From NCBI RefSeq assembly GCF_025377685.1, contig NZ_JACEHK010000018.1:58800-122799 (forward strand): a stretch of DNA of 64,000 nt, given 5' to 3'. The position numbers and the translations under genes were made by a program. Origin of the DNA: Anaerobacillus sp. CMMVII (lineage in GTDB: Bacteria > Bacillota > Bacilli > Bacillales > Anaerobacillaceae). Positions 29,187 to 38,532 of this stretch are shown here, piece after piece (position 1 is the stretch's first letter; each line of letters starts with the position of its first letter). The notes beneath the pieces were generated by a model, which saw only the letters and a list, made by a program, of their open reading frames with translations, searched no databases and was not told where the DNA came from.

Positions 29187-30482
29187 TTAACACTTTACTT
29201 CTGCATCTTTTCTTGAGTAGAAATACCATGTAATTACTAAACTTATTGCATAGTAAACAATAAAGATATATAAAGCAGTGTTTGCCATTCCAGTCGTGTC
29301 GATAGACCAACCAAAGATCTTCGGAATTAAGAATGCTCCATACGCCCCAATAGCCGATGTCCAACCGATTACAGCCGCTGCCTCTTTTTGATTGTTGAAA
29401 ATATAAGGAATCATTCTAAATGTTGAACCATTTGCAATACCTGTTGTGACAAAAAGGATTAGGAACATGATTAAGAATCCATTGAAATTTCCTAAATTAT
29501 AGAAGTAAATTACTCCAATTGTGGCTGCAATCATCACAATAATATCAATAAATGTGACGATAGCTCCTCCCACTTTATCTGAAACCCATCCACCTACAGG
29601 TCTAATTAATGCACCTACTAGTGGTCCTAAGAAAGCAAATTGTAAGGCATTAACTTCTGGAAATTCAGTTCTTATGAGAAGTGGGAATGCCGCTGAATAA
29701 CCAATAAATGATCCAAAACACATTACGTATAGCCAAGTCATGATCCATGTATGTTTATTCTTAAAAATTACCGCTTGCTCTTTAATTGAAGCGTTGGTTC
29801 CTGGTAGATTATCCATTCCAAAGATTGCTGCAATCACTGTTAGAATAATTGGAATTACCCAAACAAAAGCTGCATTTTGAACCCATACTTGTGTACCATC
29901 TGATAAAACCTGAGGATTTCCTGCTACAGCTCCAAAAATCCCAATTGTTACAACTAACGGAGCTAAAAATTGTACGGCACTTACTCCTAAATTTCCGATT
30001 CCTGCATTTAAGCCAAGCGCTGTTCCTTTTGCTTTCTTTGGATAGAAAAAGCTGATATTAGACATTGAAGAAGCAAAATTCCCTCCTCCAAGCCCACAAA
30101 GAGCAGCTAAAATCGCCATCGTCATAAAAGATGTTTCTGGGTTTTGTACAGCAATACCAATACCTATTGCTGGAATAAGTAGTGATGCTGTACTGATAAT
30201 AGTCCAGTTACGGCCTCCAAAAATAGGAACAACAAATGTGTAGAAAATACGAAGTGTTGCACCAGTTAGACCTGGAAGTGCTGCTAAAGTAAATAATTCA
30301 GATTTTGTAAAATTAAAGCCAATATCATTTAAGCTTGCTGCAGTAACTGACCAAATTTGCCATACAGCAAAAGCCAAAAGTAATGCAGGAATTGAGATCC
30401 ATAAATTTCGAGTTGCATGTCGTTTTCCTTCAGCTTCCCAAAATTGTTCGTTTTCAGGCTCCCATCTTGTGATCCTTGCCAT
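29187..30482 (-). CDS. narK: NarK-type MFS nitrate/nitrite transporter
   Basis: A 431-aa MFS protein with about 12 helices, complete. N-terminal RWEPENEQFWEAEGKRHATRNLWISIPALLLAF is characteristic of NarK/NrtP porters; nitrate-signature helices CGLGGGNFASSMSNISFFYP and TTGIANGSTFRMIPYIF each carry the Gly-rich pattern. Expected role: nitrate uptake or nitrate/nitrite exchange for the molybdoenzyme encoded upstream. It has its own Fnr-type promoter. The ATG at 30482 follows AGGAGGAATTAGA; upstream in-frame codons lack a site. Confidence 0.92.
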   Translation of the reverse strand: MARITRWEPENEQFWEAEGKRHATRNLWISIPALLLAFAVWQIWSVTAASLNDIGFNFTKSELFTLAALPGLTGATLRIFYTFVVPIFGGRNWTIISTASLLIPAIGIGIAVQNPETSFMTMAILAALCGLGGGNFASSMSNISFFYPKKAKGTALGLNAGIGNLGVSAVQFLAPLVVTIGIFGAVAGNPQVLSDGTQVWVQNAAFVWVIPIILTVIAAIFGMDNLPGTNASIKEQAVIFKNKHTWIMTWLYVMCFGSFIGYSAAFPLLIRTEFPEVNALQFAFLGPLVGALIRPVGGWVSDKVGGAIVTFIDIIVMIAATIGVIYFYNLGNFNGFLIMFLILFVTTGIANGSTFRMIPYIFNNQKEAAAVIGWTSAIGAYGAFLIPKIFGWSIDTTGMANTALYIFIVYYAISLVITWYFYSRKDAEVKC

Positions 30483-30543
30483 TCTAATTCCTCCTAGAAA
30501 AATAGTTCCTTCTAATTTTTGTCTTGTCTTAAGAGCTAATTTC

Positions 30544-30587
30544 ATGATAGTTGATGGCCTACCATGGATGATGTGAAAATTCTCACT
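30544..30587 (-). promoter_or_regulatory. Fnr class II promoter of narK
   Basis: TGTGAAAATTCTCACT (30572-30587), an exact TGTGA-N6-TCACT, and -10 TATCAT at 30549-30544 on the minus strand, starting 30.5 bp from the box centre. It lies between narK and the respiratory operon upstream. Confidence 0.75.
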
Positions 30588-30664
30588 CGTATGTCGAAGT
30601 TCATAAAATATTCATATTTACCAGATTTAAAACTATAATTACCGTTCAAATAAGTACAATTAAC

Positions 30665-30859
30665 CTACTCTTTATATTCGAGTTTACGCCACTGCATATA
30701 GGTTAGTAAGGCAATAAAAGCTGAGACGATACTTACCCCACTATAAATTAAAATATCTCCATACTCTCTTCCGTAATGAGCTTCAACTGTCCATTGAACC
30801 ATTACAACGTTAACTATAATGGTTAGGATAATGATGGACCAACACGCTTTTTTACCCAT
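30665..30859 (-). CDS. small two-helix membrane protein of the nitrate operon, 64 aa
   Basis: Two hydrophobic helices (ACWSIIILTIIVNVVMVQWTV and ILIYSGVSIVSAFIALLTYM) and a basic C terminus. Its ATG overlaps the Rieske stop by 8 nt (ATGGGTAA) and has GGGAGG upstream inside the Rieske gene, so translation is coupled. Likely an assembly or anchor subunit of the membrane complex encoded by the operon. No known family. Confidence 0.65.
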   Translation of the reverse strand: MGKKACWSIIILTIIVNVVMVQWTVEAHYGREYGDILIYSGVSIVSAFIALLTYMQWRKLEYKE

Positions 30860-31385
30860 GACGATACTGCCTCCCAACTGCATAAACAATTCCATTGTCG
30901 ACTTCAATCTCAATCAAAGGAAGCTCACGTTGAGGAGGTCCGGCTTTTGGATGTCCATTGTTCACATCAAAATAACCTGCATGGCAAGGACATAAGAGTA
31001 CGTCCTGGGTCTTCTCATAAAAAACAGGGCACATAAGATGAGTACAAGCACTATTATAGGCTTTTAAATCACCATTCACGGTGTGTATTAATAGTGCAGG
31101 ATCACTTTCAGTTGGGTAATAAAATGTCACAGAATCACCTTCTGGAATATCAGAAAGCTTAGCGATTTCAACCCTTTCATAGTCCTTTTCGGCTATCCCT
31201 AGCATTGCCTTAACTGAAAAAGGAATAGTTGCTGCACCTAAAGCCACCGATGTTCCAACTGCAGTTTTTAAAAATGCACGACGGTTATATTTTAAATCGT
31301 CTTTTTGATTGAGATTATCCACTAAATTAATCATGTCATCGTTAGTATCTTTTTGATTGCGACCTAACTTCTTTTTTTCTGTCAT
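30852..31385 (-). CDS. Rieske [2Fe-2S] protein with Tat-type signal anchor
   Basis: A 177-aa Rieske protein. R35-R36 in NRRAFLKTAVGTSVALGAATIP forms a twin-arginine signal/anchor, so the domain lies outside the membrane. Cluster motifs CTHLMCPV and CPCHAGYFD supply the two Cys and two His ligands. Rieske subunits usually belong to bc or b6f complexes, but here it sits in a molybdoenzyme operon after a four-cluster ferredoxin and a NarI-like cytochrome b. It probably carries electrons within this membrane complex. Start ATG after GGAGGG. Confidence 0.88.
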   Translation of the reverse strand: MTEKKKLGRNQKDTNDDMINLVDNLNQKDDLKYNRRAFLKTAVGTSVALGAATIPFSVKAMLGIAEKDYERVEIAKLSDIPEGDSVTFYYPTESDPALLIHTVNGDLKAYNSACTHLMCPVFYEKTQDVLLCPCHAGYFDVNNGHPKAGPPQRELPLIEIEVDNGIVYAVGRQYRHG

Positions 31386-31418
31386 GATGTTTTACCCTCC
31401 ATTCACATATTTGAGATA

Positions 31419-31466
31419 CTTAAAGCGAGGGGACCCCTCGCTTTAAGTGAGGAAGGGCTTTCCTCA
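31419..31466 (-). other. two consecutive intercistronic hairpins
   Basis: CTTAAAGCGAGGGG/CCCCTCGCTTTAAG (31419-31447) and, directly next, TGAGGAA/TTCCTCA (31448-31466), filling the gap between the 4Fe-4S and Rieske genes. Neither is followed by a T run in the coding direction. They may protect or process the message and set subunit ratios. Confidence 0.6.
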
Positions 31467-31473
31467 TTTATTA

Positions 31474-32016
31474 TTAGTCACTGTAAACTCCGAAAAACTC
31501 TGGTACATACTGCCATTTGTCTTGTTCTGTTGGCTTCTTACCTTCAATCAAATTCATTTGCGTTCTACGACGACGCAAAGCTTGCATCTCATCAAAATCA
31601 ATAAAACGAATTGCGTCACTAGGACATACAGATGCGCACATCGGTGAAATGCCATGCTGTGTTCTGTCATAACACATGTCACATTTATACATCTTATTCT
31701 CTTCAAAATCGAACTTCGGAATACCAAATGGACAACCAAAAGTACAGTTTCTACAGCCGATACACTTTTCTTCCATCGCTGAGAGCACTACCCCTTCTGG
31801 AGTAATTTGGATCGCATTTGCTGGGCATACCCTGGCACAAGCAGGATCTTTACACTGCATACAAAGCATAGGGTAAGTTTGACGGCTTTCCATGAAGTCA
31901 ACATATTCTACATAGTTACGTTCTTTAGCATCATGGCCACCACATTCGCGACAGGCTGCCTGACAAGAACGGCACCCGATACAACGTTCAAATTCAAGGT
32001 ACATAATTTTATTCAT
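31474..32016 (-). CDS. four-cluster 4Fe-4S electron-transfer subunit
   Basis: A 180-aa iron-sulfur subunit of the NrfC/DmsB type. Sixteen cysteines fall in four groups: CIGCRSCQAAC, CMQCKDPACARVCP, CIGCRNCTFGCP and CDMCYDR...CASVCP. It has no signal peptide, so it faces the cytoplasm with the molybdoenzyme encoded immediately upstream, passing electrons from the membrane cytochrome to the active site. The ATG at 32016 with GGGGAG is preferred over an in-frame TTG 21 nt upstream. Confidence 0.88.
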   Translation of the reverse strand: MNKIMYLEFERCIGCRSCQAACRECGGHDAKERNYVEYVDFMESRQTYPMLCMQCKDPACARVCPANAIQITPEGVVLSAMEEKCIGCRNCTFGCPFGIPKFDFEENKMYKCDMCYDRTQHGISPMCASVCPSDAIRFIDFDEMQALRRRRTQMNLIEGKKPTEQDKWQYVPEFFGVYSD

Positions 32017-32037
32017 AGTATAGTCTCCCCTTTCCAA

Positions 32038-34160
32038 CTAAACTTTCTCTATTTTAACTGCACAAACTTTAAATTCTGGCATTCTTGAAGTCGGATCTAG
32101 AGCCGGATTCGTTAACTGGTTAACAGATAACTCTTTCCCCCAATGGTAAGGGACGAATACATGATCATTTCGAATTGCCTTAGTTAAACGAACATCTACC
32201 ACCATTGAAGATCGCGGTGTAGTTAATTTAACTTGATCTCCATTTGCTAAATTATACTGACTCGCTAATTCTGGATGCATTTCTGCGTAAGGTAGTGGAC
32301 ATTGTTCCATCAAGAATTTTACTCTTCTAGTTTGTGTACCGGATAGATAATGGAATACAACGCGACCAGTTGTTAATGTAAGTGGATATTTTGCAGTTGG
32401 AATTTCTGCTGGTTCCTGCCACTCTACTACTGCTAAATTTGCCTTCCCATTAGGTGTATCAAATTTTTCTTTGAACATTGTTGGTGTTCCAGGATGATCT
32501 TCTGATGGACATGGCCAGAATACTCCATCCTCTTTATCGATTCGGTCATACGTAATCCCGTAATAATCGGCTTTTCCACCTTTTGTTGCTAGGCGGAATT
32601 CTTCATAAATTTGTGGTACATTTTCATATGGAAAGAACTTACCTTTATCCATACGCTCAGCAATAGCCTGCATAATCTGCCAATCAGTTTTAGATTCTCC
32701 AACTGGATCTTTAACTTTACGAATACGAATTACCCGACCTTCAAGGTTTGTAGTTGTTCCCTCATCTTCAGCCCACGTTGTAGCAGGAAGAACGACATCT
32801 GCAAATTCTGCTGTTTCTGATAAGAAGAAATCACTAACAACTAAAAAGTCTAATTTTCTAAAACTATCCCAAACATACTCCGTATTTGGAGCAGATACAG
32901 CCGGGTTACTACACATCACGTGCATCGCACGAATATTTCCTTTTTGAATTTCATCAAACATCTCATAAGCAGAAACCCCTGCTTTTGGCATTTCTTCTGG
33001 TTTAATTCCCCAAACGCCTGAAATATATTTAACATGTTCAGGATCTGCAATTTTTCTGTATCCAGGAAGTGCATCTGCCTTTTGCCCATGTTCGCGACCA
33101 CCTTGACCATTTCCTTGACCAGTCACTGTTGCCACTCCAGAAGCAAATTTTCCAATTTGCCCTCTAAGTAATGCCATTGAAGTATAGATACAAACGTTGT
33201 CTACTCCTTTTGTTTGTTGTTCAATACCACGACAGAACATTACTACCGAACGAGGGGATTGACCATAAATCCGAGCAGCTTTTTCAATTTTCTCAACAGA
33301 AACTCCAGTAATTTCAGATGTATACTCAGGAGTAAACATCTTTACATTTTCTTTCATCTCTTCAAAGTTGTTACAGCGTTCGTTAACATAAGCCTCATCT
33401 ACATATCCGTCACGGACGATGATGTGCAACATACCGTTAGCTAACGCTGAGTCAGTACCAGATTTTAAATCTAGGTGTACATCAGCAAGTCTAGCAATTT
33501 GAGTCTCGCGAGGATCAGCTACGATCATTTTGGCGCCTTTGTCTCTTGCCTTCCATAACCACTGGATTGAAGTTGGATGACATTCTGCCGCATTCCATCC
33601 AGAAATAAAGAAGCAATCCGTATGCTCTAAGTCAGTCCATGGGAATGTAGAACCTCGGTCTGTTCCAAGCGTCTTCATGAAACCACCAGCCGCAGAACTC
33701 ATACAAAAACGACCGTTATAGTCAACAAAGCGTGTTCCTAATGCGACGCGAGCATACTTCCCTACGAGATAACATTTTTCGTTGTCATTGAAACTCCGCC
33801 ATATACCGACAGCGCGTCTTTACCATACTTACTTTGCAGTTCTTTAAAATTCTTCTCAATTAAATCGAGAGCTTCTTCCCATGTCGCTTTTACGAACTGG
33901 CCATTTTTCTTAATTAATGGTGTCTTTATTCTTTCATCATGATCTACTGTTTGGTACGCAGTTACACCTTTAGGACACATCTTTCCTAACGTTACTGGCC
34001 AGTCATAACGAGGTTCTACCCCAACAACTTTACCTGTTTTTTCATTTAATCTTATATGCATCCCACACTGCATTCCACAATAGCAGCAATGAGTTGTAAT
34101 TAGTTTTTCACCTTCATGATGAAGATTTTTTACGCCTTCTTTAGCTAAAAACTGTGTCAT
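32038..34160 (-). pseudogene. molybdopterin oxidoreductase (NasA/NapA-type nitrate reductase), frame-broken (1 shift)
   Basis: Catalytic subunit, 707 aa after one base is restored in an A5 run (33774-33778). The N-terminal [4Fe-4S] motif is C25-x2-C28-x3-C32 followed by GKMCPKG, then KCYLVGKYARVALG and FCMSSAAGG, where the cysteine is the expected Mo ligand as in NapA/NasA (NARHCMASA-type). The C-terminal molydopterin-binding region has LTTGRVVFHYLSGTQTRR and PEFKVCAVKIEKV. There is no Tat signal, so it is cytoplasmic, unlike periplasmic NapA. NarK neighbours and Fnr control suggest respiratory nitrate reduction; other oxyanions cannot be ruled out. The break is most likely a sequencing error. 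Confidence 0.88.
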
Positions 34161-34188
34161 TATTTATCCTCCTCTGATTGAAAAGCAC

Positions 34189-34206
34189 CGTGACGCTTGA
34201 GGCGTC
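34189..34206 (-). other. intercistronic hairpin
   Basis: TGACGC/GCGTCA with 5-nt loop in the gap between the cytochrome b and molybdoenzyme genes. Confidence 0.4.
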
Positions 34207-34233
34207 ATGAGCTAAACGTTAATCTTTTTTTAC

Positions 34234-35433
34234 TTACTTATTCTCTTTGTTATAGAACTCATCCGATCTTTTTCTTCCAAAACCTGGAATGTGAATTCCG
34301 TTATTCGTTTGAACTGGTCCGTATGGATTTCCTTTTACTGAACCTAAGTTTAACTGACTCATCACCCGAATTTTTCTACGACAATTTGTACAGTAGTCCG
34401 CTAGATACGTGCCATCTTCAAGTTTCAAATCGAACTGTTGCGCATGTAAAATAGCTTTTACATCTTCAATTTGATCATCATTACTATATTTGGTTCCACA
34501 TTTTTTACATGATCTCGTATCAACCATCATTTCCTCCTGGTAGTTCATCGGTACCGCTGTTGCTAGTGGCCGAATTGGCAAGTGGAAAAGTTTTCCGAAT
34601 GGGAAGTAAATTAAGAATAGTACTACAGTAATTTGATGCCCTAATGCTAGTTGCGGATGAAAAAATCCACCCATAAATTTATATGAAACTGTTAATAATA
34701 AACCTGATACCGTTACCGCTAGAAGTATATAAAGTGGTAATAAATCAAACTCAGCACGTTCAGTGACTTTCAAATCGTGATTGTGAATTCTTCTAACCAG
34801 GGCCATTATGACACCAACTAAAACCATTAATGCTGTAATATTAAGTCCGTTATAGATCATCTCTGCAAACAATCCATTTGCTTGCATTTTTATTGTTGGG
34901 ATGTTGAATACCATCATTTGATACGTTGTCGCATCGATAAGTCTAAAGTGCATCCAGCCAAACGTTAGGCCGAAGGTGATTGCAAACGACCCGATACACC
35001 CCCATGCGATTAACCAATGTTGGATACCACGGTATAAGCCGCGTTTAAAGATGAATTTTTGTAGAATAATATTGTCCACAAGTGTTTTCAAAATTGCAGT
35101 GATATTTCTTTTTGAACGTTTTTTAGTAAAAAAGTTTTTAATACTTCTTTTTACCATTTGATTAGTTGCTGGGCGAATTAACCAAGCTGCCATTCTAACT
35201 GTAATACCAATCGCGAAAATAAATGACGCAACCATATATCCCATAAGCATTAAATCAACTTTCGCAAACTGCCCTGTTCCTATCCACATTGTTAGGAACA
35301 AAAAAGTAACCACGAAGAATGCATACATACTTGTTTTTGAGTAAAAGGATCTTTCAATCTTTTTCATCATTACATTTTCCACTTCTGCTGTTTCTATATT
35401 ATTTGTAGAATAATTTCTTTGGAGATTATTCAT
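34234..35433 (-). CDS. NarI/DsrM-like membrane cytochrome b with C-terminal zinc ribbon
   Basis: A 399-aa membrane protein with about six helices. Histidines suited to haem b binding lie in helix regions (RGIQHWLIAW, TFGWMHFRL, LALGHQITVVLFLIYFPFGKLFHLP), as in NarI, DsrM and HdrE cytochromes that oxidise quinol. The C terminus adds about 90 residues with two CxxC pairs (SCKKCGTKY, DYCTNCRRK), a zinc-ribbon or rubredoxin-like unit. First gene of the operon, so probably the quinol-oxidising anchor. The fused zinc ribbon is not usual in NarI. Start ATG after AAGGGAG. Confidence 0.82.
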   Translation of the reverse strand: MNNLQRNYSTNNIETAEVENVMMKKIERSFYSKTSMYAFFVVTFLFLTMWIGTGQFAKVDLMLMGYMVASFIFAIGITVRMAAWLIRPATNQMVKRSIKNFFTKKRSKRNITAILKTLVDNIILQKFIFKRGLYRGIQHWLIAWGCIGSFAITFGLTFGWMHFRLIDATTYQMMVFNIPTIKMQANGLFAEMIYNGLNITALMVLVGVIMALVRRIHNHDLKVTERAEFDLLPLYILLAVTVSGLLLTVSYKFMGGFFHPQLALGHQITVVLFLIYFPFGKLFHLPIRPLATAVPMNYQEEMMVDTRSCKKCGTKYSNDDQIEDVKAILHAQQFDLKLEDGTYLADYCTNCRRKIRVMSQLNLGSVKGNPYGPVQTNNGIHIPGFGRKRSDEFYNKENK

Positions 35434-35521
35434 CTGTATATCACTCCCTTAGAGGTAATTGCACATTGGACAACTATAGGCCTTGTAGCTGTGAACGGTG
35501 CTTCACTGTTTTCTTACCCTT

Positions 35522-35587
35522 ATTGTAGAAGAGACAACATTAAGTAACTGTGCATTTTCTCACACCGCCCCTGTGAATTTTCTCACA
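35522..35587 (-). promoter_or_regulatory. tandem Fnr boxes and promoter of the nitrate respiration operon
   Basis: Proximal box TGTGCATTTTCTCACA (35549-35564) and distal box TGTGAATTTTCTCACA (35572-35587, a perfect TGTGA-N6-TCACA) are 23 bp apart. The minus-strand -10 TACAAT (35527-35522) starts 29.5 bp from the proximal box centre, which places the boxes near -41.5 and -64.5. The two boxes share the same inner six bases. Confidence 0.8.
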
Positions 35588-36105
35588 GAAAATTCATTTG
35601 TCACATTAACACCATGCTAAAAGTAGTTAAAATCATTGATATACCAACGGTACTTTATCAAAGTAAAGGTTTTCCCGTTCACAAAATAGTCATAGTTTAT
35701 CAAGGAATTGGTAAGGCTTACATTATTATTTTCGAAAAACTTTAATCTTTCAAAAAACTCCATTGCTCTTTTGGCTATCAAATATTAATTGCGCAAGTTA
35801 CTTATTAGGCTATAGAAAACTCTTCACTTACTATCCAATCTAAGTGAGGAGGAAGACAACTAACTTCGTCCTCCCCCTCACTTAGATTTCGAAGCTAAAA
35901 CCAACAATCCTTTTAGAAAAATTAACATAAACAAAAAAGGTGGCATTTAGCCAACCTTTTAAAAGTCTTTATCATTTTTGGCCAGAAGACCCCCACTTCA
36001 AGGAGTTTACGAGTAAGTGGGGGATGAATGGCTATCTTTTCACAAAAACCAGAACGTATGATCCTATTTTGTGTTATAATATGGTTAGAGAGTGAGGTGG
36101 AAAAT

Positions 36106-37317
36106 ATGGTTGTAAAGAAAGCCTATAAATTTCGTATCTACCCAACAAAGTCACAACTAGAGCTCATCAATAAGACCATTGGATGTGCGCGTTTCGTGTT
36201 TAACTTCTTCCTTGCCAAGCAAAAACAGAAAGATGCCTATTGGTACATCGTGGAAGAAATGAAGCAATCCGGGCAGCTACCTACAAATGCTTGGAAAGGT
36301 GAATTCTTTAAAAAATACGACTCGGTAAAAATGGTTCGTTGGTTAAAGAAACAGTACCCATTTCTAAAAGAAGTTGATAGTATTTCTCTCCAAAAATCCG
36401 TAGAAAACTTAAATAATGCGTATACTCGCTACTACAAAAAACAAGCCAAAGCTCCTCGGTTTAAGTCAAAGAAGAACAAGGTTCAGTCGTACACCACAAA
36501 ACAGACCAATGGGAACATCATGGTTTTGGATCGCTACATCAAGTTACCAAAACTCGGACTTGTTCGTTTTGCGAAAAGTCGTGAAGTGAACGGCCGAATT
36601 ATAAATGCGACGATTCGGCGCAGTCCAAGCGGTAAATACTTCATTAGTATTTTAGTAGAAACAAAGGTCGAAAAACTGCCTGAAACCGATTCATCTGTCG
36701 GTGTCGATGTCGGTCTTAAAGCTTTTGCGACTCTTTCGGATGGTACTGTCTATCAGAATCCGAGATGGTTTCATTCTCTTGAGCAAAAGTTAGTAAAGGC
36801 TCAACAAATCCTTTCCAGACGAAACATCGGTTCATCCAACTGGTACAAACAACGAAAAAAGGTCGCTCTGATTCATGAAAAGATTACGAACGCTCGTACA
36901 GACTTCTTACACAAACTTTCAACCAATCTTGTCAAAAACCACGACATCATTGGGATGGAAGATCTTTCGGTTCAAAATATGGTAAAAAATAAGAACCTTG
37001 CCAAGGCCATTAGTGAAGCTTCGTGGTATCAATTTCGTCAAATGCTTGAATACAAAGCAAGGTGGTATCAATTTCGTCAAATGCTTGAATACAAAGCAAG
37101 GTGGTATGGCAAACAAGTAGTAGTAGTCGCTAAAAACTTCCCAAGTAGTCAGCTGTGTTCGTGTTGTGGCTACAAGAATAAAGACGTGAAACATCTGGCG
37201 TTACGTGAATGGGAATGTCCATCATGTAAGAGCTATCACCAAAGAGATGTAAACGCAGGAATGAATCTTCGTAATGAAGCATTACGATTAACTGTCGGGA
37301 CGACAGGGATCGCCTAA
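36106..37317 (+). CDS. tnpB: TnpB, RNA-guided nuclease of IS605 family
   Basis: About 403 aa. N-terminal helix-turn-helix ([23 protein letters not shown]), RuvC-like domain with Asp in [10 protein letters not shown], Glu in [11 protein letters not shown] and Asp in RDVNAGMNL, and a zinc finger CSCCGYKN...CPSCKS. TnpB proteins are omega-RNA-guided DNA nucleases, ancestral to Cas12. All catalytic residues are intact, but a 39-bp exact tandem duplication (37024-37101) adds 13 residues between RuvC-II and the zinc finger. The ATG at 36106 has GAGGTGG and a TATAAT at 36076-36081 upstream; codons before it lack signals. Confidence 0.9.
   Translation: MVVKKAYKFRIYPTKSQLELINKTIGCARFVFNFFLAKQKQKDAYWYIVEEMKQSGQLPTNAWKGEFFKKYDSVKMVRWLKKQYPFLKEVDSISLQKSVENLNNAYTRYYKKQAKAPRFKSKKNKVQSYTTKQTNGNIMVLDRYIKLPKLGLVRFAKSREVNGRIINATIRRSPSGKYFISILVETKVEKLPETDSSVGVDVGLKAFATLSDGTVYQNPRWFHSLEQKLVKAQQILSRRNIGSSNWYKQRKKVALIHEKITNARTDFLHKLSTNLVKNHDIIGMEDLSVQNMVKNKNLAKAISEASWYQFRQMLEYKARWYQFRQMLEYKARWYGKQVVVVAKNFPSSQLCSCCGYKNKDVKHLALREWECPSCKSYHQRDVNAGMNLRNEALRLTVGTTGIA
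37024..37101 (+). repeat. 39-bp exact tandem duplication inside tnpB
   Basis: Two identical 39-bp units (37024-37062, 37063-37101) encoding [13 protein letters not shown] twice. The frame is kept. Confidence 0.95.
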
Positions 37318-37400
37318 TCAACTAGATACCAATAGGTGTCTTTACTTAGGAAGCCCCCACTTCAAATTTTCGTTAGAAAATTAAGTGGAGGGTAGTTCAC
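37200..37400 (+). ncRNA. candidate omega-RNA scaffold of TnpB
   Basis: In this family the guide RNA is made from the 3' end of tnpB through the right end, with the guide being the flanking DNA just outside the element. Here the right-end hairpin pair (37354-37392, with the inner AATTTT/AAAATT stem) and terminal TTCAC would give a guide starting at about 37401, inside the radical SAM gene. Inferred from family knowledge and hairpin position only. Confidence 0.45.
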
Positions 37401-38490
37401 TGTAATGCCTTAGGAATGTAGGCACAATATGGATCACTTTCTAAATAATCTCCAGAAAGTGCATAAGCTCTTGCACGAGATCCACCACAAATTTCCTTAA
37501 ACTCACAAACCCCACATTTGCCTTTTAATAAATCTTTATTTCTTAACTCTTTCAGTATTGGACTTTCTCGGTAAATTTCAGGAAGTGGTGTTTCACGTAC
37601 ATTACCACATTTCACAGGTAAGAAACCACTTGGATAGACATCGCCAATATGACTTATAAAGATAAAACCATCACCATCATTAACTCCTTTTGGTGCTCTT
37701 CCCAGTGTATCTAAACGCTTTGTCCCTTGTGTATTTCCTAATTTCAAACGTTTTCTTTCCTGAATTGCAACACGACGGTAATGCGGCGCTTCTGTAGCCT
37801 TAACGTCATATGGCATTTCTTGCTGCATTTTAAATAACCATTTCATAACTTCTTCATGCTCTTCTGCAGTAATCATATCTTTTTCCATTCCTCTTCCCGT
37901 CGGAATTAGGAAGAACACACTCCATAGAACAGCATTCATCTCTTTAACCTTTTCCGCCATTGCAGGTAGATCATCTATATTATATCTAGAGACAGTGGTA
38001 TTAATTTGGATTGGAATATTTAGTTCCTTTAAGTAATCAATACCTTTCATGGTTAAATCGTATGAACCTTTTGTTCCTCGGAAATGATCATGAATCTCTG
38101 CTGTTGAACCATCTAAACTGAACGCCCATCTTGAAAGACCAACTTCTTTTGCCTGGTCAATCGCTTTTTTCGTTACTTTTGGCGTCGCACTCGGTGTCAT
38201 TGATACCGGTAGCTTCTTTTCTTCTATCGCATACTTCGCTAATTCATAAAGGTCAGGCCTCATTAATGGGTCCCCACCTGTAAATACAAATAAAGGGTTT
38301 TCCATTGTTGCTATTTCATCTATTAATTTCTTACCCTCTTCAAAAGAAAGCTGTCTTGGATCTGCTTGATATTGAGCTTCCGCTCGACAATGTAAACATT
38401 TTAACGCGCAAGCTCTAGTTACTTCCCAAATAACAATGAACGGATTTTCATCATAATTTTTGGTTTCATTGATAAGAAAGATAAATCCAT
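37397..38490 (-). pseudogene. radical SAM/SPASM protein (NirJ/AhbD-like), frame-broken (1 shift)
   Basis: A 364-aa radical SAM enzyme when one base is restored in the T5 run 38457-38461, giving KPKNYDENPFIVIWEVTRAC. The SAM cluster motif is C28-x3-C32-x2-C35 (CALKCLHC), followed by FTGGDPLMRPD. The C-terminal SPASM cysteines lie in KGKCGVCEFKEICGG and DPYCAYIP and hold auxiliary [4Fe-4S] clusters. It resembles the TIGR04053 group and haem-modifying NirJ/AhbC/AhbD enzymes; substrate unknown. An Fnr-type promoter precedes it. Its stop codon lies in the TTCAC right end of the TnpB element, so the last residues may have been altered by the insertion. Confidence 0.82.
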
Positions 38491-38532
38491 AGTAACTCCT
38501 CCGTTCTAGTAAAAGTTTTTTATCATGGTTTA

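Larger units (their letters stand above)
35990..37400 (+). mobile_element. IS200/IS605-family TnpB-only element
   Basis: A tnpB gene with no tnpA partner, flanked by two related hairpins: left CCCCCACTT...AAGTGGGGG (35990-36023) and right CCCCCACTT...AAGTGGAGGG (37354-37392) followed by TTCAC (37396-37400). These subterminal hairpins are those of IS605-type elements, which move as single strands without terminal inverted repeats or target duplication. The exact left end cannot be fixed. Without TnpA it would need a transposase in trans. Between 35588 and 35990 no gene is seen apart from a weak 43-codon frame. Confidence 0.8.

Noticed and set aside
33760..33790. In-frame TAG in the molybdoenzyme as a recoding or selenocysteine-like site
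   Set aside because: The Mo ligand is a normal cysteine further on (FCMSSA), the stop appears only after a one-base slip in an A5 run, and correcting it restores the family sequence.
35493..35510. TGTGA-N8-TCACT near the nitrate operon start site
   Set aside because: The 8-bp spacing does not fit Fnr/Crp (6 bp) and it lies downstream of the inferred start.
35614..35745. 43-codon plus-strand frame (MLKVVKIIDIP...)
   Set aside because: No ribosome binding site, no promoter at a suitable distance, and a composition expected by chance in AT-rich DNA.
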